From contig CBDCWO010000006.1 of the NCBI GenBank assembly GCA_965223405.1, positions 4,588,001-4,652,000 on the forward strand: a stretch of DNA of 64,000 nucleotides, written 5' to 3'. The stretch is from CBDCWO01 sp965223405 (GTDB lineage: Bacteria; Bacteroidota; Bacteroidia; Chitinophagales; Saprospiraceae). Below are positions 18,863 to 27,869 of this stretch, in pieces; position 1 is the first letter of the stretch, and every line of letters starts with the position of its first letter. A program made the position numbers and the translations under genes. The notes under the pieces were generated by a model that worked only from the letters and a program-made list of their open reading frames with translations, was not told the DNA's origin and did no database searches.

Positions 18863-21286
18863 TTACTTATTGAAATCAGTAAATGGAATCAATTTATAAT
18901 CTCCTTTCTTTAAATTTAAATGAACCAAATTGTCTTTATATCGCAGTTGGCAATAATTGTTGGAAGTTAAGGCTGTAATGCCAACTGACACGAGTTCATG
19001 ATTCTCCCAATTTATGTCGATTAAAAAACCTCCTCTCGCTCTTAGCCCTTTTACTGAGCCATTTGGGTATTTTAGAGGTACTGCTGGTAATAGCACAATT
19101 TCTCCGGTGTGACTTTGCATTAGCATCTCGACAATGGCAGCGGTTATACCTAAGTTTCCATCTATTTCCCAATATTCCCCAAATTTAGAGGTCAAATTGG
19201 GAAATATGGCCAAATCAATATGACGGTCAATGACTTTTTGTAACATTTCTCCATCGTGAAGTCTTGCCCAGAACATGGCTGGAAAACTACCGACCCAACT
19301 ACCGGAATTATAAGCCAACCTGGGTTTCCTATGTTCCAAGGTTTTTCTGAATGCGCTGGCAAGTTTCGGAGTTTCTCGTGGCGATATTTGATTGCCAACG
19401 GCAAGCCCCCATCCGTGTGCTACTTGACCATTTTGGGGCGTATTAGCTTTCCAGGGCTTATACCATTCCTGTAATCTACCGGTTTCAGGATGAATTTTCA
19501 TAGGAGCTAGAAGGGTAAGCTTTTCAATAAGCTGAGCTGCGAATAAACTATCTATGCCTAATGCTTCCGTGGCTTTTAAGCAATTTTCGAATAAATCTCT
19601 GACTATTTGCATATCCTGGGTGGGTCCATAACAAGCCCATCCCGATTCTCCATCAGGTTTCAAAAAATGGTTTTCAAAAGATTCTGCCGGAGATGTTACC
19701 AAAAAACCATCTGGGGTCATTTGCAGGGTCCCAAAATAAAATTTTGCAGCTTCTTTCATTAATGGGTATACCTCTCTCAAATATTCTTTGTCTAGAGAAA
19801 ATAGATAATGTTCCCATAAATGATGACATAACCAAGCACTACCCACTTGATAAATAGCCCATAATCCACTGCCTCCCACAGGTGAAGTGGTTCGCCATAT
19901 ATCAGCGTTGTGATGAGCCACCCAACCGTCGCTGCCATATAGATTTTTTGCTGTTTTAGCACCATCAACACTTAACTCCTTTACCATTTGGATCAGTGGA
20001 AGGTGACATTCCGCTAAATTTGCCGATTCAACAGCCCAATAGTTTATTTCAGCGTTGCAGTTTAAGGTCCAATTTGCGCTCCATGCCGGTTGGAGACTTC
20101 TACTCCAAATACCCTGCAAGTTGGCAGGCTGAGCAAATTTGCCTGGGCGAGAACTAGATATAAGTAAATATCTTCCAAATTGAAAATACAAAGTAGTCAA
20201 TGCGGGATCCTGATCTTTGTGATATTGATTTATTCTTTTATCAATAGGTAATGATTCGGATGGGTCTGTTCCTAATTCCAAATCAACTCGATTGAAAAGA
20301 CTCCTGTAATCTTCCAGATGACGACTTTTTAGGCTGGCGTAATCATGATTTAAAAGTTTGGTAATTCTATTTTCACAAATGGTATTACAATTTCTTCCTT
20401 GGTTTACCGGATCCTTATCGAATCCATTAAAAGTGGTCGCTGCTGTAAGCAGAAGTTCTACCTCATCTGCGTTTTGGATATTTAAGTTTCCGTTGCCTTT
20501 CGAAATCTTACCTCCCACATTTCTTACTTCAAGATTGACCTGAAACCTCATCCCTTTGTCGTCTTCATAAACCGGCGGCATAGGACCTAAGTAGTGAGGG
20601 AAAGCATGCTTTGGTGCATTTCCATTCATCACCAATCCATGATCTGTTGCTACTACGTCGCTGTTAAGTAGACTAGAAAGAGAAACATTAAAATTCAACT
20701 GACCAGGAAGGTTAGTAGATATTCTTACTATAATGGCCTGGTCGGGATAAGATGCGAAAATTTCCTTATGATATTGAGTTTCTCCAATCTTGTAATCGAT
20801 AGTAACTATGCCTGAATTAAGATTCAGGACCCTTTTGTAATCCTCTACAGATCTGTTTTCGCCATATTCCATGACCAAGTCACCCATTGGCATATAACAT
20901 TCGTTCCAGGGGCCAAGCATAGTAGAGTCAATCAAATCCTCCGCCTCTTTGGTTTTGTCTTCAAACAATAATTGTCTAATTCGAGGGAGGTACTGGATAG
21001 CCGTATAATTTTGGATATCTCTGGGACCACCTGACCATAAGGTTTCTTCGTTTAGTTTTATGGTGTCAGAATGAATACCCCCATAGACCATACCACCTAA
21101 ACTCCCATTCCCGATCGGTATAGCCTCGTTCCAGTTATCTGCCGGACTTTCTAAAAGGATATCTAACGACTTGCCATCATGTTGTTTATTTAAAGTACAA
21201 CTAACTAAAAGGAAACCACAGGTAGTTAAAAATCCAAATAATTCAAATTTTGCCAGGTTACAATGCAGGGAATTGAAAAAACTCAT
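18863..21286 (-). CDS. GH95 alpha-L-fucosidase, lipoprotein
   Basis: Expected to release terminal alpha-1,2-linked L-fucose (or L-galactose) by inversion. The N-terminus ends in a good lipobox (LLVSC). The GH95 N-terminal domain begins NWNEAIPIGNGSLGGMVYGG with LNEETLWSGG. In the barrel, NCNAEINYW gives the NxN pair, SPAESFENHF carries the general-acid Glu, and EIDGNLGITA the Asp. Its 807 residues are of usual length. It is the distal gene of the operon that starts with the RhaT-like symporter, 24 bp after the oxidoreductase gene. IS A (target duplication ends 18734) now lies just downstream and separates it from the other glycosidases. All catalytic positions are kept, so it is probably active. 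Confidence 0.93.
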   Translation of the reverse strand: MSFFNSLHCNLAKFELFGFLTTCGFLLVSCTLNKQHDGKSLDILLESPADNWNEAIPIGNGSLGGMVYGGIHSDTIKLNEETLWSGGPRDIQNYTAIQYLPRIRQLLFEDKTKEAEDLIDSTMLGPWNECYMPMGDLVMEYGENRSVEDYKRVLNLNSGIVTIDYKIGETQYHKEIFASYPDQAIIVRISTNLPGQLNFNVSLSSLLNSDVVATDHGLVMNGNAPKHAFPHYLGPMPPVYEDDKGMRFQVNLEVRNVGGKISKGNGNLNIQNADEVELLLTAATTFNGFDKDPVNQGRNCNTICENRITKLLNHDYASLKSRHLEDYRSLFNRVDLELGTDPSESLPIDKRINQYHKDQDPALTTLYFQFGRYLLISSSRPGKFAQPANLQGIWSRSLQPAWSANWTLNCNAEINYWAVESANLAECHLPLIQMVKELSVDGAKTAKNLYGSDGWVAHHNADIWRTTSPVGGSGLWAIYQVGSAWLCHHLWEHYLFSLDKEYLREVYPLMKEAAKFYFGTLQMTPDGFLVTSPAESFENHFLKPDGESGWACYGPTQDMQIVRDLFENCLKATEALGIDSLFAAQLIEKLTLLAPMKIHPETGRLQEWYKPWKANTPQNGQVAHGWGLAVGNQISPRETPKLASAFRKTLEHRKPRLAYNSGSWVGSFPAMFWARLHDGEMLQKVIDRHIDLAIFPNLTSKFGEYWEIDGNLGITAAIVEMLMQSHTGEIVLLPAVPLKYPNGSVKGLRARGGFLIDINWENHELVSVGITALTSNNYCQLRYKDNLVHLNLKKGDYKLIPFTDFNK

Positions 21287-21310
21287 TTTGATTTTTTAAA
21301 CAATTAACAG

Positions 21311-22387
21311 TTAGAATTCTTGATCGGGATGAATATTTGCACCTCCTCGGTCACTGGAGTTATAGGCTGCTTCCACACAAAGCATAGTCCTAAAAGCGTC
21401 ATCAACGGAGTTGATATAATGAAAATCAGGATTATGAATTTTGTCCATAAGGCCTGACATGGGACCAATAAAAGCATCAGGAAACCAAGTTCCTTTAATG
21501 GATACTTCTTTCCATACCGGATTTTCTTCGAGATGAGAAAAATACTCATATTGATCCGGTACACCATCAGGATAATTTAGCAATACACCCATTTTCATTT
21601 TTATAGCTCCTTTTGTACCTTCTAATTTAATATAGGATTCCTGTTTTTTCGATCCGAAATTATGTCCATGATTGGTATCGATATTGGCTCTAAGCATTTC
21701 TCCATAATCCAACATTATGTGGGTCCTGGTAGAAGCTATTTGCGGTGTCCCCGGATGTTTGATTGTTTTGGCATATATCTTGAGGGGATCTCCAAGGAAA
21801 TATCGGATTACATCGATGTAATGAATACTGTGATACAGGATTTCTACTCTGGGGATTTGGAACAAAAAATCCCATAAATGCCAGGGTGTATAAGTACATA
21901 CTTTTACTTCAATGTCATGAAGTTCCCCAATGATGCCTTCATCGACCATATTTTTAGCGGTCAAAATGAAAGGAGCATGTCGCAATTGAAAGTTAATTCC
22001 AGCAATCAAGTCTTTGCTTCGGCAGATTTCTAATATTTCTTTAGCTTGTTGTAGGTGCTCTCCCATTGGTTTTTGGATTAATACACCCGAGTGATCTGGG
22101 ATTGTGATAAGCACATCATTAATTGCCGCCGCGGGTAAGGCGAGATCGTATACACAATCATACCTTTGACCCACTTCGACCAATTCTTCCATGCTCTGGC
22201 AAACATTAGGGATATTATACTTTCTAGCTAATTGGTCTGCTTTGTTAATGTCTATATCATAAATTGCTTTAATTTCAAATTGGGATGATTTATAGGCAGG
22301 AAGGTGGGCATCGTGAACAATTCCACCCGCTCCAATAATACAAATTGGCTTTTTTACTTTGGGAAGCTTTGGATAAATACTTTTCAT
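21311..22387 (-). CDS. Gfo/Idh/MocA-family sugar oxidoreductase
   Basis: Probable NAD(P)-dependent dehydrogenase or epimerase of a sugar or sugar derivative, acting in the cytoplasm (no signal sequence). The N-terminal Rossmann fold has the nucleotide loop IIGAGGIVHDAHLPAY (residues ~17-32). The usual EKP motif appears as QKPMG, and the C-terminal alpha/beta domain carries the family His in YHSIHYIDVIRYFLG. It lies 60 bp from the MaoC-like gene upstream and 24 bp before the GH95 fucosidase, so it probably acts on a sugar released by that enzyme. The substrate cannot be told from sequence. Confidence 0.85.
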   Translation of the reverse strand: MKSIYPKLPKVKKPICIIGAGGIVHDAHLPAYKSSQFEIKAIYDIDINKADQLARKYNIPNVCQSMEELVEVGQRYDCVYDLALPAAAINDVLITIPDHSGVLIQKPMGEHLQQAKEILEICRSKDLIAGINFQLRHAPFILTAKNMVDEGIIGELHDIEVKVCTYTPWHLWDFLFQIPRVEILYHSIHYIDVIRYFLGDPLKIYAKTIKHPGTPQIASTRTHIMLDYGEMLRANIDTNHGHNFGSKKQESYIKLEGTKGAIKMKMGVLLNYPDGVPDQYEYFSHLEENPVWKEVSIKGTWFPDAFIGPMSGLMDKIHNPDFHYINSVDDAFRTMLCVEAAYNSSDRGGANIHPDQEF

Positions 22388-22447
22388 GCTCTTAATAGTT
22401 TTTTACCTTGATCAATTTTACCAAGATTATCCGACCGATTATTTAGG

Positions 22448-22909
22448 CTACACATCAAGCTCTTGAAAATCTTTCTTTTTAGCCAACAAAATGTGATCAC
22501 AAACGAGGACTACCTCATGTCTTTGGTTTACTACTTCTACATGCTCTGTGATTTGACCGAGATGAGGTTTCTTGTATTCTTGTTTTTCAGATATAGTCAC
22601 CTTTACCTTGATTGTATCTCCAATATACACAGGCTTGATAAATCTTAAGCGATCATATCCTTTTGAAAATGCTTCAGGATTGATCTGGGTAGCTGTCATA
22701 CCAATAGCGATACTAAAAGTAAGCGTACCATGAGCAATTCGTTGCTTAAAAGGCTGGGTTTTACACCATTCTGCATCCATGTGATGCGGAAAAAAATCTC
22801 CTGTTTGTCCGGCATGGATTACAAAATCGGATTCTGTTATGGTCCGACCTAAGGTTTCTCTGCTGTCACCTAAAATGTAGTCTTCATAGAATTCTGATTT
22901 AATATGCAT
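22448..22909 (-). CDS. MaoC-like (R)-hydratase/dehydratase 1
   Basis: Hot-dog-fold protein of the MaoC/(R)-specific enoyl-CoA hydratase family, cytoplasmic. The motif GQTGDFFPHHMDAEW keeps the catalytic Asp and the His five residues later (Asp51 and His56 counted from the longer frame start at 22948), so hydratase activity is plausible. The domain continues with RIAHGTLTFSIAIG and RFIKPVYIGDTI. I chose the start at 22909 (MHIKSEFYEDY). The frame extends to 22948, but its first 13 codons overlap the SDR gene, and the family normally begins just before YEDF/YEDY. With two CoA-transferases in the same operon it may hydrate or dehydrate a CoA ester derived from a sugar acid. Confidence 0.82.
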   Translation of the reverse strand: MHIKSEFYEDYILGDSRETLGRTITESDFVIHAGQTGDFFPHHMDAEWCKTQPFKQRIAHGTLTFSIAIGMTATQINPEAFSKGYDRLRFIKPVYIGDTIKVKVTISEKQEYKKPHLGQITEHVEVVNQRHEVVLVCDHILLAKKKDFQELDV

Positions 22910-22925
22910 ATCTATTGATTTAAGT

Positions 22926-23696
22926 TTATCGACCCATCCATCCGCCATCTACTATTATAACTGTGCCATTCATATAAGCAGCAGCATCCGATGTAAGGAA
23001 TACGATGGGTCCTTTAAAATCTTCAGGAGTTCCCCATCTTCCTGCCGGTATACGATTTAAGATCGCTGCAGATCTTTGTGGATCTTCTTGTAAAGCTTTG
23101 GTATTATCGGTAGTGATGTAACCGGGTGCAATGGCATTTACATTTACTCCTTTAGATGCCCATTCATTGGCAAACGCCATTGTCAATTGGCCAATAGCTC
23201 CTTTACTTGCAGCATAGCCCGGCACTGTAATTCCTCCTTGAAAGGTAAGCAATGAGGCAGTAAAAACAATTTTACCATTTCCTCTTTCAATCATTTTCTT
23301 GCCAAATTCACGGGTTAGAATAAATTGTGCATTTTGATTTACCTCAATTACCTTATCCCACATATCATCAGAGTGGTCTGATGCCGGTGCCCTCAAGATT
23401 GTTCCAGCATTGTTGACCAATATATCGACAACCGGAAAATCAGTCTGGACTGCTTTAATGAATTGGTATAATGCGTTCCGATCACTGAAATCACAGGTAT
23501 AACCAGTAAACTTTCTTCCAGTTTTAGCAATTTTCCTACTTACCTCGCTCTTTGTTTTTTCTAGTGTGGCACTAACTCCAATAATATCTGCTCCAGCTTC
23601 AGCCAATGCGATGGCCATAGCTTTTCCAATACCTCTGGAACATCCGGTCACTAGAGCTGTTTTACCTTTTAAATTAAACTGATTTAATACGCTCAT
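22926..23696 (-). CDS. KduD-like short-chain dehydrogenase
   Basis: A cytoplasmic SDR of 256 residues that closely resembles KduD (2-dehydro-3-deoxy-D-gluconate 5-dehydrogenase) and related sugar-acid dehydrogenases. Visible features are the nucleotide loop TGCSRGIGKAMA, NNAGT, the catalytic Ser-Tyr-Lys in TASLLTFQGG and GYAASKGA, and the KduD-like stretches NVNAIAPGYI, ILNRIPAGRWGTP and a C-terminal VDGGW. KduD works on keto-deoxy acids from uronates, which would fit the GH28 gene in this window, but the enzyme could also oxidise a keto-deoxy acid from fucose. It lies between the MDR dehydrogenase (16 bp upstream) and a MaoC-like gene, so all three are probably co-expressed. Confidence 0.82.
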   Translation of the reverse strand: MSVLNQFNLKGKTALVTGCSRGIGKAMAIALAEAGADIIGVSATLEKTKSEVSRKIAKTGRKFTGYTCDFSDRNALYQFIKAVQTDFPVVDILVNNAGTILRAPASDHSDDMWDKVIEVNQNAQFILTREFGKKMIERGNGKIVFTASLLTFQGGITVPGYAASKGAIGQLTMAFANEWASKGVNVNAIAPGYITTDNTKALQEDPQRSAAILNRIPAGRWGTPEDFKGPIVFLTSDAAAYMNGTVIIVDGGWMGR

Positions 23697-23712
23697 TTTT
23701 TCCTATTGTTTT

Positions 23713-24735
23713 TTATAAACTACAGTCCATAAGGACTTTTAGACCCGTCGGATTCGCATCAATACCTTCAAATACACTTTGAATAGCAGTTAGGGGTTTT
23801 ACCTCACTTATTAATTTCTCAAAGGGCAACTTATTAGCTGTAATCAAAGCAATTGCCCTTTCATAATCGTCTCTTTCATATACACGTACACCCATCATAC
23901 TTAATTCTTTCCAGAAAAATTTGAAGAGGTCAATTTTTTTCTTAGGTCCATGAATGGCTACCATTACAATTCTACCTCTTATGCCAGCTAATTCGGTCAT
24001 TATGTCCAATGCGGATTGTACTCCGGTGACTTCAAATACTACATCAGCCATTCTGCCATCAGTTTGTTCTTTAGTATAATCAACTAAATCTATTTCATGT
24101 GGATTGATAACCGTTAAGCCTAAATCAGTAGCTTTCATAATTCGGTCTTTATTGATTTCCGACACGATTACATTAGCTCCTACTTCCTGGGCTACCATAG
24201 CTACTAAAAGGCCTATAGGCCCACCACCTAAAACTACCGCTGTCTCGTCTGATTTTAATTCGCTCAACCTTACATCATGTACTGCTACTGACAAGGGTTC
24301 CGTTAATGCGGCCAATTTTAAATCTGTTTCAACTTTCAATTTATGAACGGTAAACACCGGAACATTCCAATACTGTTGCATTGCTCCGGGACTATCAATT
24401 CCCATAAACTTTAAATCCTCACAGATGTGATTGTATCCCTTGTCTGACGGCTTGGCGCCTCTGTCATCCAATGGCCTTACCACAACTTTTTCACCTATTT
24501 CAAATCCCAGAACCCCGTCACCAATTGCATCTATGATGCCCGACATTTCATGTCCAATAGTCTCAGGAATGTTTATGCGTTTGTCCATCATGCCATGAAA
24601 AATATGGACATCAGTACCACAAACACCGACATAAGCTACCTTTATCCTTACATCACCGCGACCCGGCTGGACAGTTTCTTTTTCAACAACAGAAAATGAG
24701 TGGTTACCCTTGTATTTTGTCACAATGTTTTTCAT
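23713..24735 (-). CDS. MDR-family alcohol/polyol dehydrogenase
   Basis: A medium-chain dehydrogenase of 340 residues, probably oxidising a sugar or sugar-acid hydroxyl. The catalytic zinc site is present (VCGTDVH and GHEMSG), and the Rossmann loop is VVLGGGPIGLLVAM. The lobe that normally carries four structural-zinc cysteines is instead replaced by a segment around residues 95-115 (RPLDDRGAKPSDKG) with only one Cys, so the structural zinc is missing or different. The gene overlaps the binding-protein-like gene upstream by 4 bp (stop/start ATGA type), which implies translational coupling with that unusual partner. No signal peptide. Confidence 0.83.
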   Translation of the reverse strand: MKNIVTKYKGNHSFSVVEKETVQPGRGDVRIKVAYVGVCGTDVHIFHGMMDKRINIPETIGHEMSGIIDAIGDGVLGFEIGEKVVVRPLDDRGAKPSDKGYNHICEDLKFMGIDSPGAMQQYWNVPVFTVHKLKVETDLKLAALTEPLSVAVHDVRLSELKSDETAVVLGGGPIGLLVAMVAQEVGANVIVSEINKDRIMKATDLGLTVINPHEIDLVDYTKEQTDGRMADVVFEVTGVQSALDIMTELAGIRGRIVMVAIHGPKKKIDLFKFFWKELSMMGVRVYERDDYERAIALITANKLPFEKLISEVKPLTAIQSVFEGIDANPTGLKVLMDCSL

Positions 24736-25973
24736 GTGTATCTTTCTTCTATTTGATCAATTTGTTGCTGTCCATTTTTCAGAATTTGTTCAACTGGATT
24801 TTCGCTATTTATAGCCTCGATGACTATTTTGTCAATCACTGCTGCAATTTCAGCCCAATGCGCTTTTCGCGGTAAAGTCCTGCTGTTTTGATGCAAAATG
24901 TTTAATTTGTGATAGTAAGGGACAGTTGTATTGACCTCCTCATCTTTCCAAGTCGATTTCCGACAACCTATGCCCCCTTCATTGGTAAGCAGCTTATCAT
25001 TTTCTGCATTGACCGCAAACTTTATAAAATCATAGGCTACCTGCTTATTTCTGCTGCCAATTCCAATCGTATACATCCAATAGGCATTCAATGATACTCC
25101 TTGACCTCCAGGACCGGCTGGAACCGGGATTATATCTACACATCCTTTTACTTTGGATTCAGGGTAAACCTCACACATCGACGCAAATCCGAACCAATTA
25201 ACCATCATGGCGATTTCACCATTGGCAAATGCCATTCCTGATTTTACAGAATCCATTTCTGTGCTTTGAGGATGAATGGCTTTTGTATCCTTTAACAAGG
25301 TTCTGTAAAATGTCAGCCCTTCTTTCGCAGCTTTCGTGTCAATGCTTACTTGTCCATTTCTATCGACTATATCACCGCCTCTTGCCCAAATCTGAAGACA
25401 CAGATCAAATACTGTATTATGACCATCCGGGAAGGCTGCTACTGCCGTACCATACAAACCCTCTTCGGGCCTTTGGAAAAAATGGGCCACCTCGACTAAT
25501 TCATCCCAGGTGATAGGTGGTAGTAATTCTCGTCCATATTTTTCTTTAAACAAAGCCTTTTCACTGGCACTCCCAAAAAGATCCTTCCTAAAAATTAAAC
25601 ATTCAGGTCCATCATGGAATGGCAGTCCAAATATCTGACCCTCAAAGTCCTGCATGCCCAATAATGAATTAGGCCATTCTCCTGGAAAGGCATCCGGGGG
25701 ATTTTGCATTATATAAGGAGTCAGGTTTTCAATTTTATTGGATGCTTGAGCTTCTGCAATCCAATCGGTGCTGATGTATCCGACATCCCAATCTCCTTTT
25801 TCCAAACCATTTTTTTCACCTAAGATGGCTTCATACAGGGGATGTAAATCCATGGGTATGGCTTCTAACTGCATCGTACATCCAGTCTCCGTGCAAAAGG
25901 ATTTCCAAATTTTTTCGATAGCCGTTTCGAACGGTCCAAATTTTCGTACTGCGATTTTAAATATATTTGACAT
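24732..25973 (-). CDS. Solute-binding-protein-like, signal-less (SBP1)
   Basis: A 413-residue protein with the fold signature of family 1 extracellular solute-binding proteins of sugar ABC transporters: an N-terminal lobe with DVGYISTDWIAEA, the FGLPFHDGPECLIFRKDLF hinge region, then PITWDELVEVAHFF and a FANGEIAMMVNW block. It has no signal peptide: the N-terminus is polar (MSNIFKIAVRKFG), and an in-frame TAA at 25983-25985 upstream of the start rules out an extension. No ABC permease or ATPase is present anywhere in the window. It therefore appears to stay in the cytoplasm. Its 3' end overlaps the MDR gene by 4 bp, and it follows CoA-transferase 1. A role as an intracellular ligand-binding or accessory protein is inference. 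Confidence 0.75.
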   Translation of the reverse strand: MSNIFKIAVRKFGPFETAIEKIWKSFCTETGCTMQLEAIPMDLHPLYEAILGEKNGLEKGDWDVGYISTDWIAEAQASNKIENLTPYIMQNPPDAFPGEWPNSLLGMQDFEGQIFGLPFHDGPECLIFRKDLFGSASEKALFKEKYGRELLPPITWDELVEVAHFFQRPEEGLYGTAVAAFPDGHNTVFDLCLQIWARGGDIVDRNGQVSIDTKAAKEGLTFYRTLLKDTKAIHPQSTEMDSVKSGMAFANGEIAMMVNWFGFASMCEVYPESKVKGCVDIIPVPAGPGGQGVSLNAYWMYTIGIGSRNKQVAYDFIKFAVNAENDKLLTNEGGIGCRKSTWKDEEVNTTVPYYHKLNILHQNSRTLPRKAHWAEIAAVIDKIVIEAINSENPVEQILKNGQQQIDQIEERYT

Positions 25974-26096
25974 GGTATTGTTTTATTCAATTCTATATGG
26001 ATTAATAAAGCTTCTGTTTTACAAATCAGATCTGATTTTTCTTTTTTCTTATGTCTTTTCCGCGAAAAGAACCGATAGATTTAGAGAGAATCCGAC

Positions 26097-27239
26097 CTAT
26101 AATCTAAATTCTCCGATAATTTCTCCTGTGTGTTCACCCAAAGCCGGTGTGCCTTTTGAAGATGTTAATATTTTTCCATCTATACGGATCGGACACCGCG
26201 TGGTTTTAAATCGATAGCCATCGCTCATTGTAACTTCCTGTTCCATTTCTAAAGCCTTATATCCTTCACTATTTATCAGCGAATTCCAATCAAAGACATC
26301 GGCGCACCAAATATCAGCTGGTTCCAATTTAGACAGCCACTTTTTTGTCGTTCCGGTGGCTAGGTGCTTACCCAAAATGGATTTTATTTCATCTCTTTTG
26401 GAGAACCAAGATGTAACTTCTTGATAATCCATCAACGGATCACATGCTAATAGACGGCCTAAAGTAGGAACTTGCCCCATGGCTAATGCCAAGAAGCCAT
26501 CAAGAGTCTTGTAAATTCCATAAGGAGCGCCAAGGTAGGCATGGGCGTTATTACTTTTCGTTCTTTCTGCAGGCTGACCTCCATCTTGGTAAAAAGTGGT
26601 AATGGTTTCGAACTGGAAATCAATTATAGATTCCAACATACTTACTTCTACCTTAGCTCCCTTACCCGTAGCTCCCCGGTAAACTAAAGCTGCCAACATG
26701 CCTTGTACCAGGTGAGCGCCAGCCAGGATGTCAACTATAGCGAGACCCATTGGTACCGGTCCATCATTTTTATTACCACTTAACCAGGTAAGACCGGATA
26801 GCGCTTGAATCAGTAAATCTTGACCCGGTTTATTCGCCCAGGGTCCTACTTTACCATAACCGGATATTTCACCGAAAATCACCCCGGGATTTATTGCAGA
26901 GATCGTTTCATGATCAAGGTTTAACCTTTCGATCACTCCAGGCCGGTAATTATGAATAACCATGTCTGCCTTTTTGATCAATTTTAAGACCTGGGCTTTT
27001 TGCTTTTCATTTTTCAAATCAGCGACAAAGCTTTCTTTATTCCTATTTATCGCATGAAAAACCGAAGATTCACCATTCATATTCACATTGGAAATGTATA
27101 ACGTACGACAAATATCACCTGTTTCAGGACGCTCGATTTTGATTACTCTGGCACCCAAATCCGCCAATCGCAAACTTGCAGAAGGGCCTGACAAAAATTG
27201 ACTTAGATCAACAACTAATATTCCTTCCAAGGGCATCAT
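26097..27239 (-). CDS. Class III CoA-transferase (CaiB/BaiF) 1
   Basis: Transfers CoA between carboxylic acids. The 380-residue chain follows the CaiB/BaiF pattern: an N-terminal DLGARVIKIERPETGD, the NYRPGVIERL segment, and the catalytic Asp170 in PMGLAIVDILAG followed by LVQGMLAALVYRG. It overlaps the upstream MaoC-like gene by 4 bp, so the two are likely coupled in translation. It is clearly paralogous to the gene at 27870-29012 (same length, same Asp position), so the operon has two copies of this enzyme. The natural substrate is unknown. With sugar-acid dehydrogenases in the operon, a sugar-derived acid is the most economical guess. Confidence 0.9.
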   Translation of the reverse strand: MMPLEGILVVDLSQFLSGPSASLRLADLGARVIKIERPETGDICRTLYISNVNMNGESSVFHAINRNKESFVADLKNEKQKAQVLKLIKKADMVIHNYRPGVIERLNLDHETISAINPGVIFGEISGYGKVGPWANKPGQDLLIQALSGLTWLSGNKNDGPVPMGLAIVDILAGAHLVQGMLAALVYRGATGKGAKVEVSMLESIIDFQFETITTFYQDGGQPAERTKSNNAHAYLGAPYGIYKTLDGFLALAMGQVPTLGRLLACDPLMDYQEVTSWFSKRDEIKSILGKHLATGTTKKWLSKLEPADIWCADVFDWNSLINSEGYKALEMEQEVTMSDGYRFKTTRCPIRIDGKILTSSKGTPALGEHTGEIIGEFRL

Positions 27240-27748
27240 GGAGTAGTCTTTTTGAATGATTCAGGATTCCTATATTTGACCGTTTGCAAATGCTCACAAT
27301 ACAAAACCAACTCACCCGGATGTTTGTATACCTCATAGCTTACCACTACCAACCCCATTTCATCATATTTGGGATTTTTACTCAGGTGAGTACGAATGGT
27401 ATAAATAGTATCGCCGATAAAAACGGGTTTTATAAACCGAAGTTTATCATAACCGTAGCTGAATGTGTGTATGTTGTTATGTGCCATGAGTCCTAATCCC
27501 AAACTAAATACCATCGCCCCAGCTACTAATCTTTTACCAAAAAGTCCTTTCTCTTTAGCAAAAATTTCATCAGCTACATAGGGATGCATATCCAGTACCA
27601 GGCCATTGAACATCATGGCTTCACCTTCGGAAATTGTCCTGCTAATAGATCTGGATTTAATTCCTATTTCGAAGTCTTCATATAACCAATCTTCGGTATT
27701 GAAGAGTTTGATATTACTATGTTCATTTAATGGTGTGTTTTCTGGCAT
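27236..27748 (-). CDS. MaoC-like hot-dog protein 2, altered active site
   Basis: A 170-residue MaoC-family protein (YEDFEIGIKSRSISRTIS, then RLVAGAMVFSLGLGL and RFIKPVFIGDTI). In family members such as mesaconyl-CoA hydratase the motif is GDxHPLHxD; here it reads LVLDMHPYVAD. Asp53 and the first His are kept, but the catalytic His five residues after Asp is Val58. Activity may therefore differ from a standard hydratase, or the protein may be regulatory or a partner of MaoC 1. It overlaps CoA-transferase 1 by 4 bp. The start is the first Met of the frame; the domain begins at about residue 21. Confidence 0.8.
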   Translation of the reverse strand: MPENTPLNEHSNIKLFNTEDWLYEDFEIGIKSRSISRTISEGEAMMFNGLVLDMHPYVADEIFAKEKGLFGKRLVAGAMVFSLGLGLMAHNNIHTFSYGYDKLRFIKPVFIGDTIYTIRTHLSKNPKYDEMGLVVVSYEVYKHPGELVLYCEHLQTVKYRNPESFKKTTP

Positions 27749-27869
27749 AATAGTGAATTTAGATTTTACAATATGATGATATCATTGATTCGTGAAGAGG
27801 AATGAGCAAATGAATAGTAATTCTTTTTAAACAAGTAATCATGACAGTTTCTAACTTGATTTTGATCAT

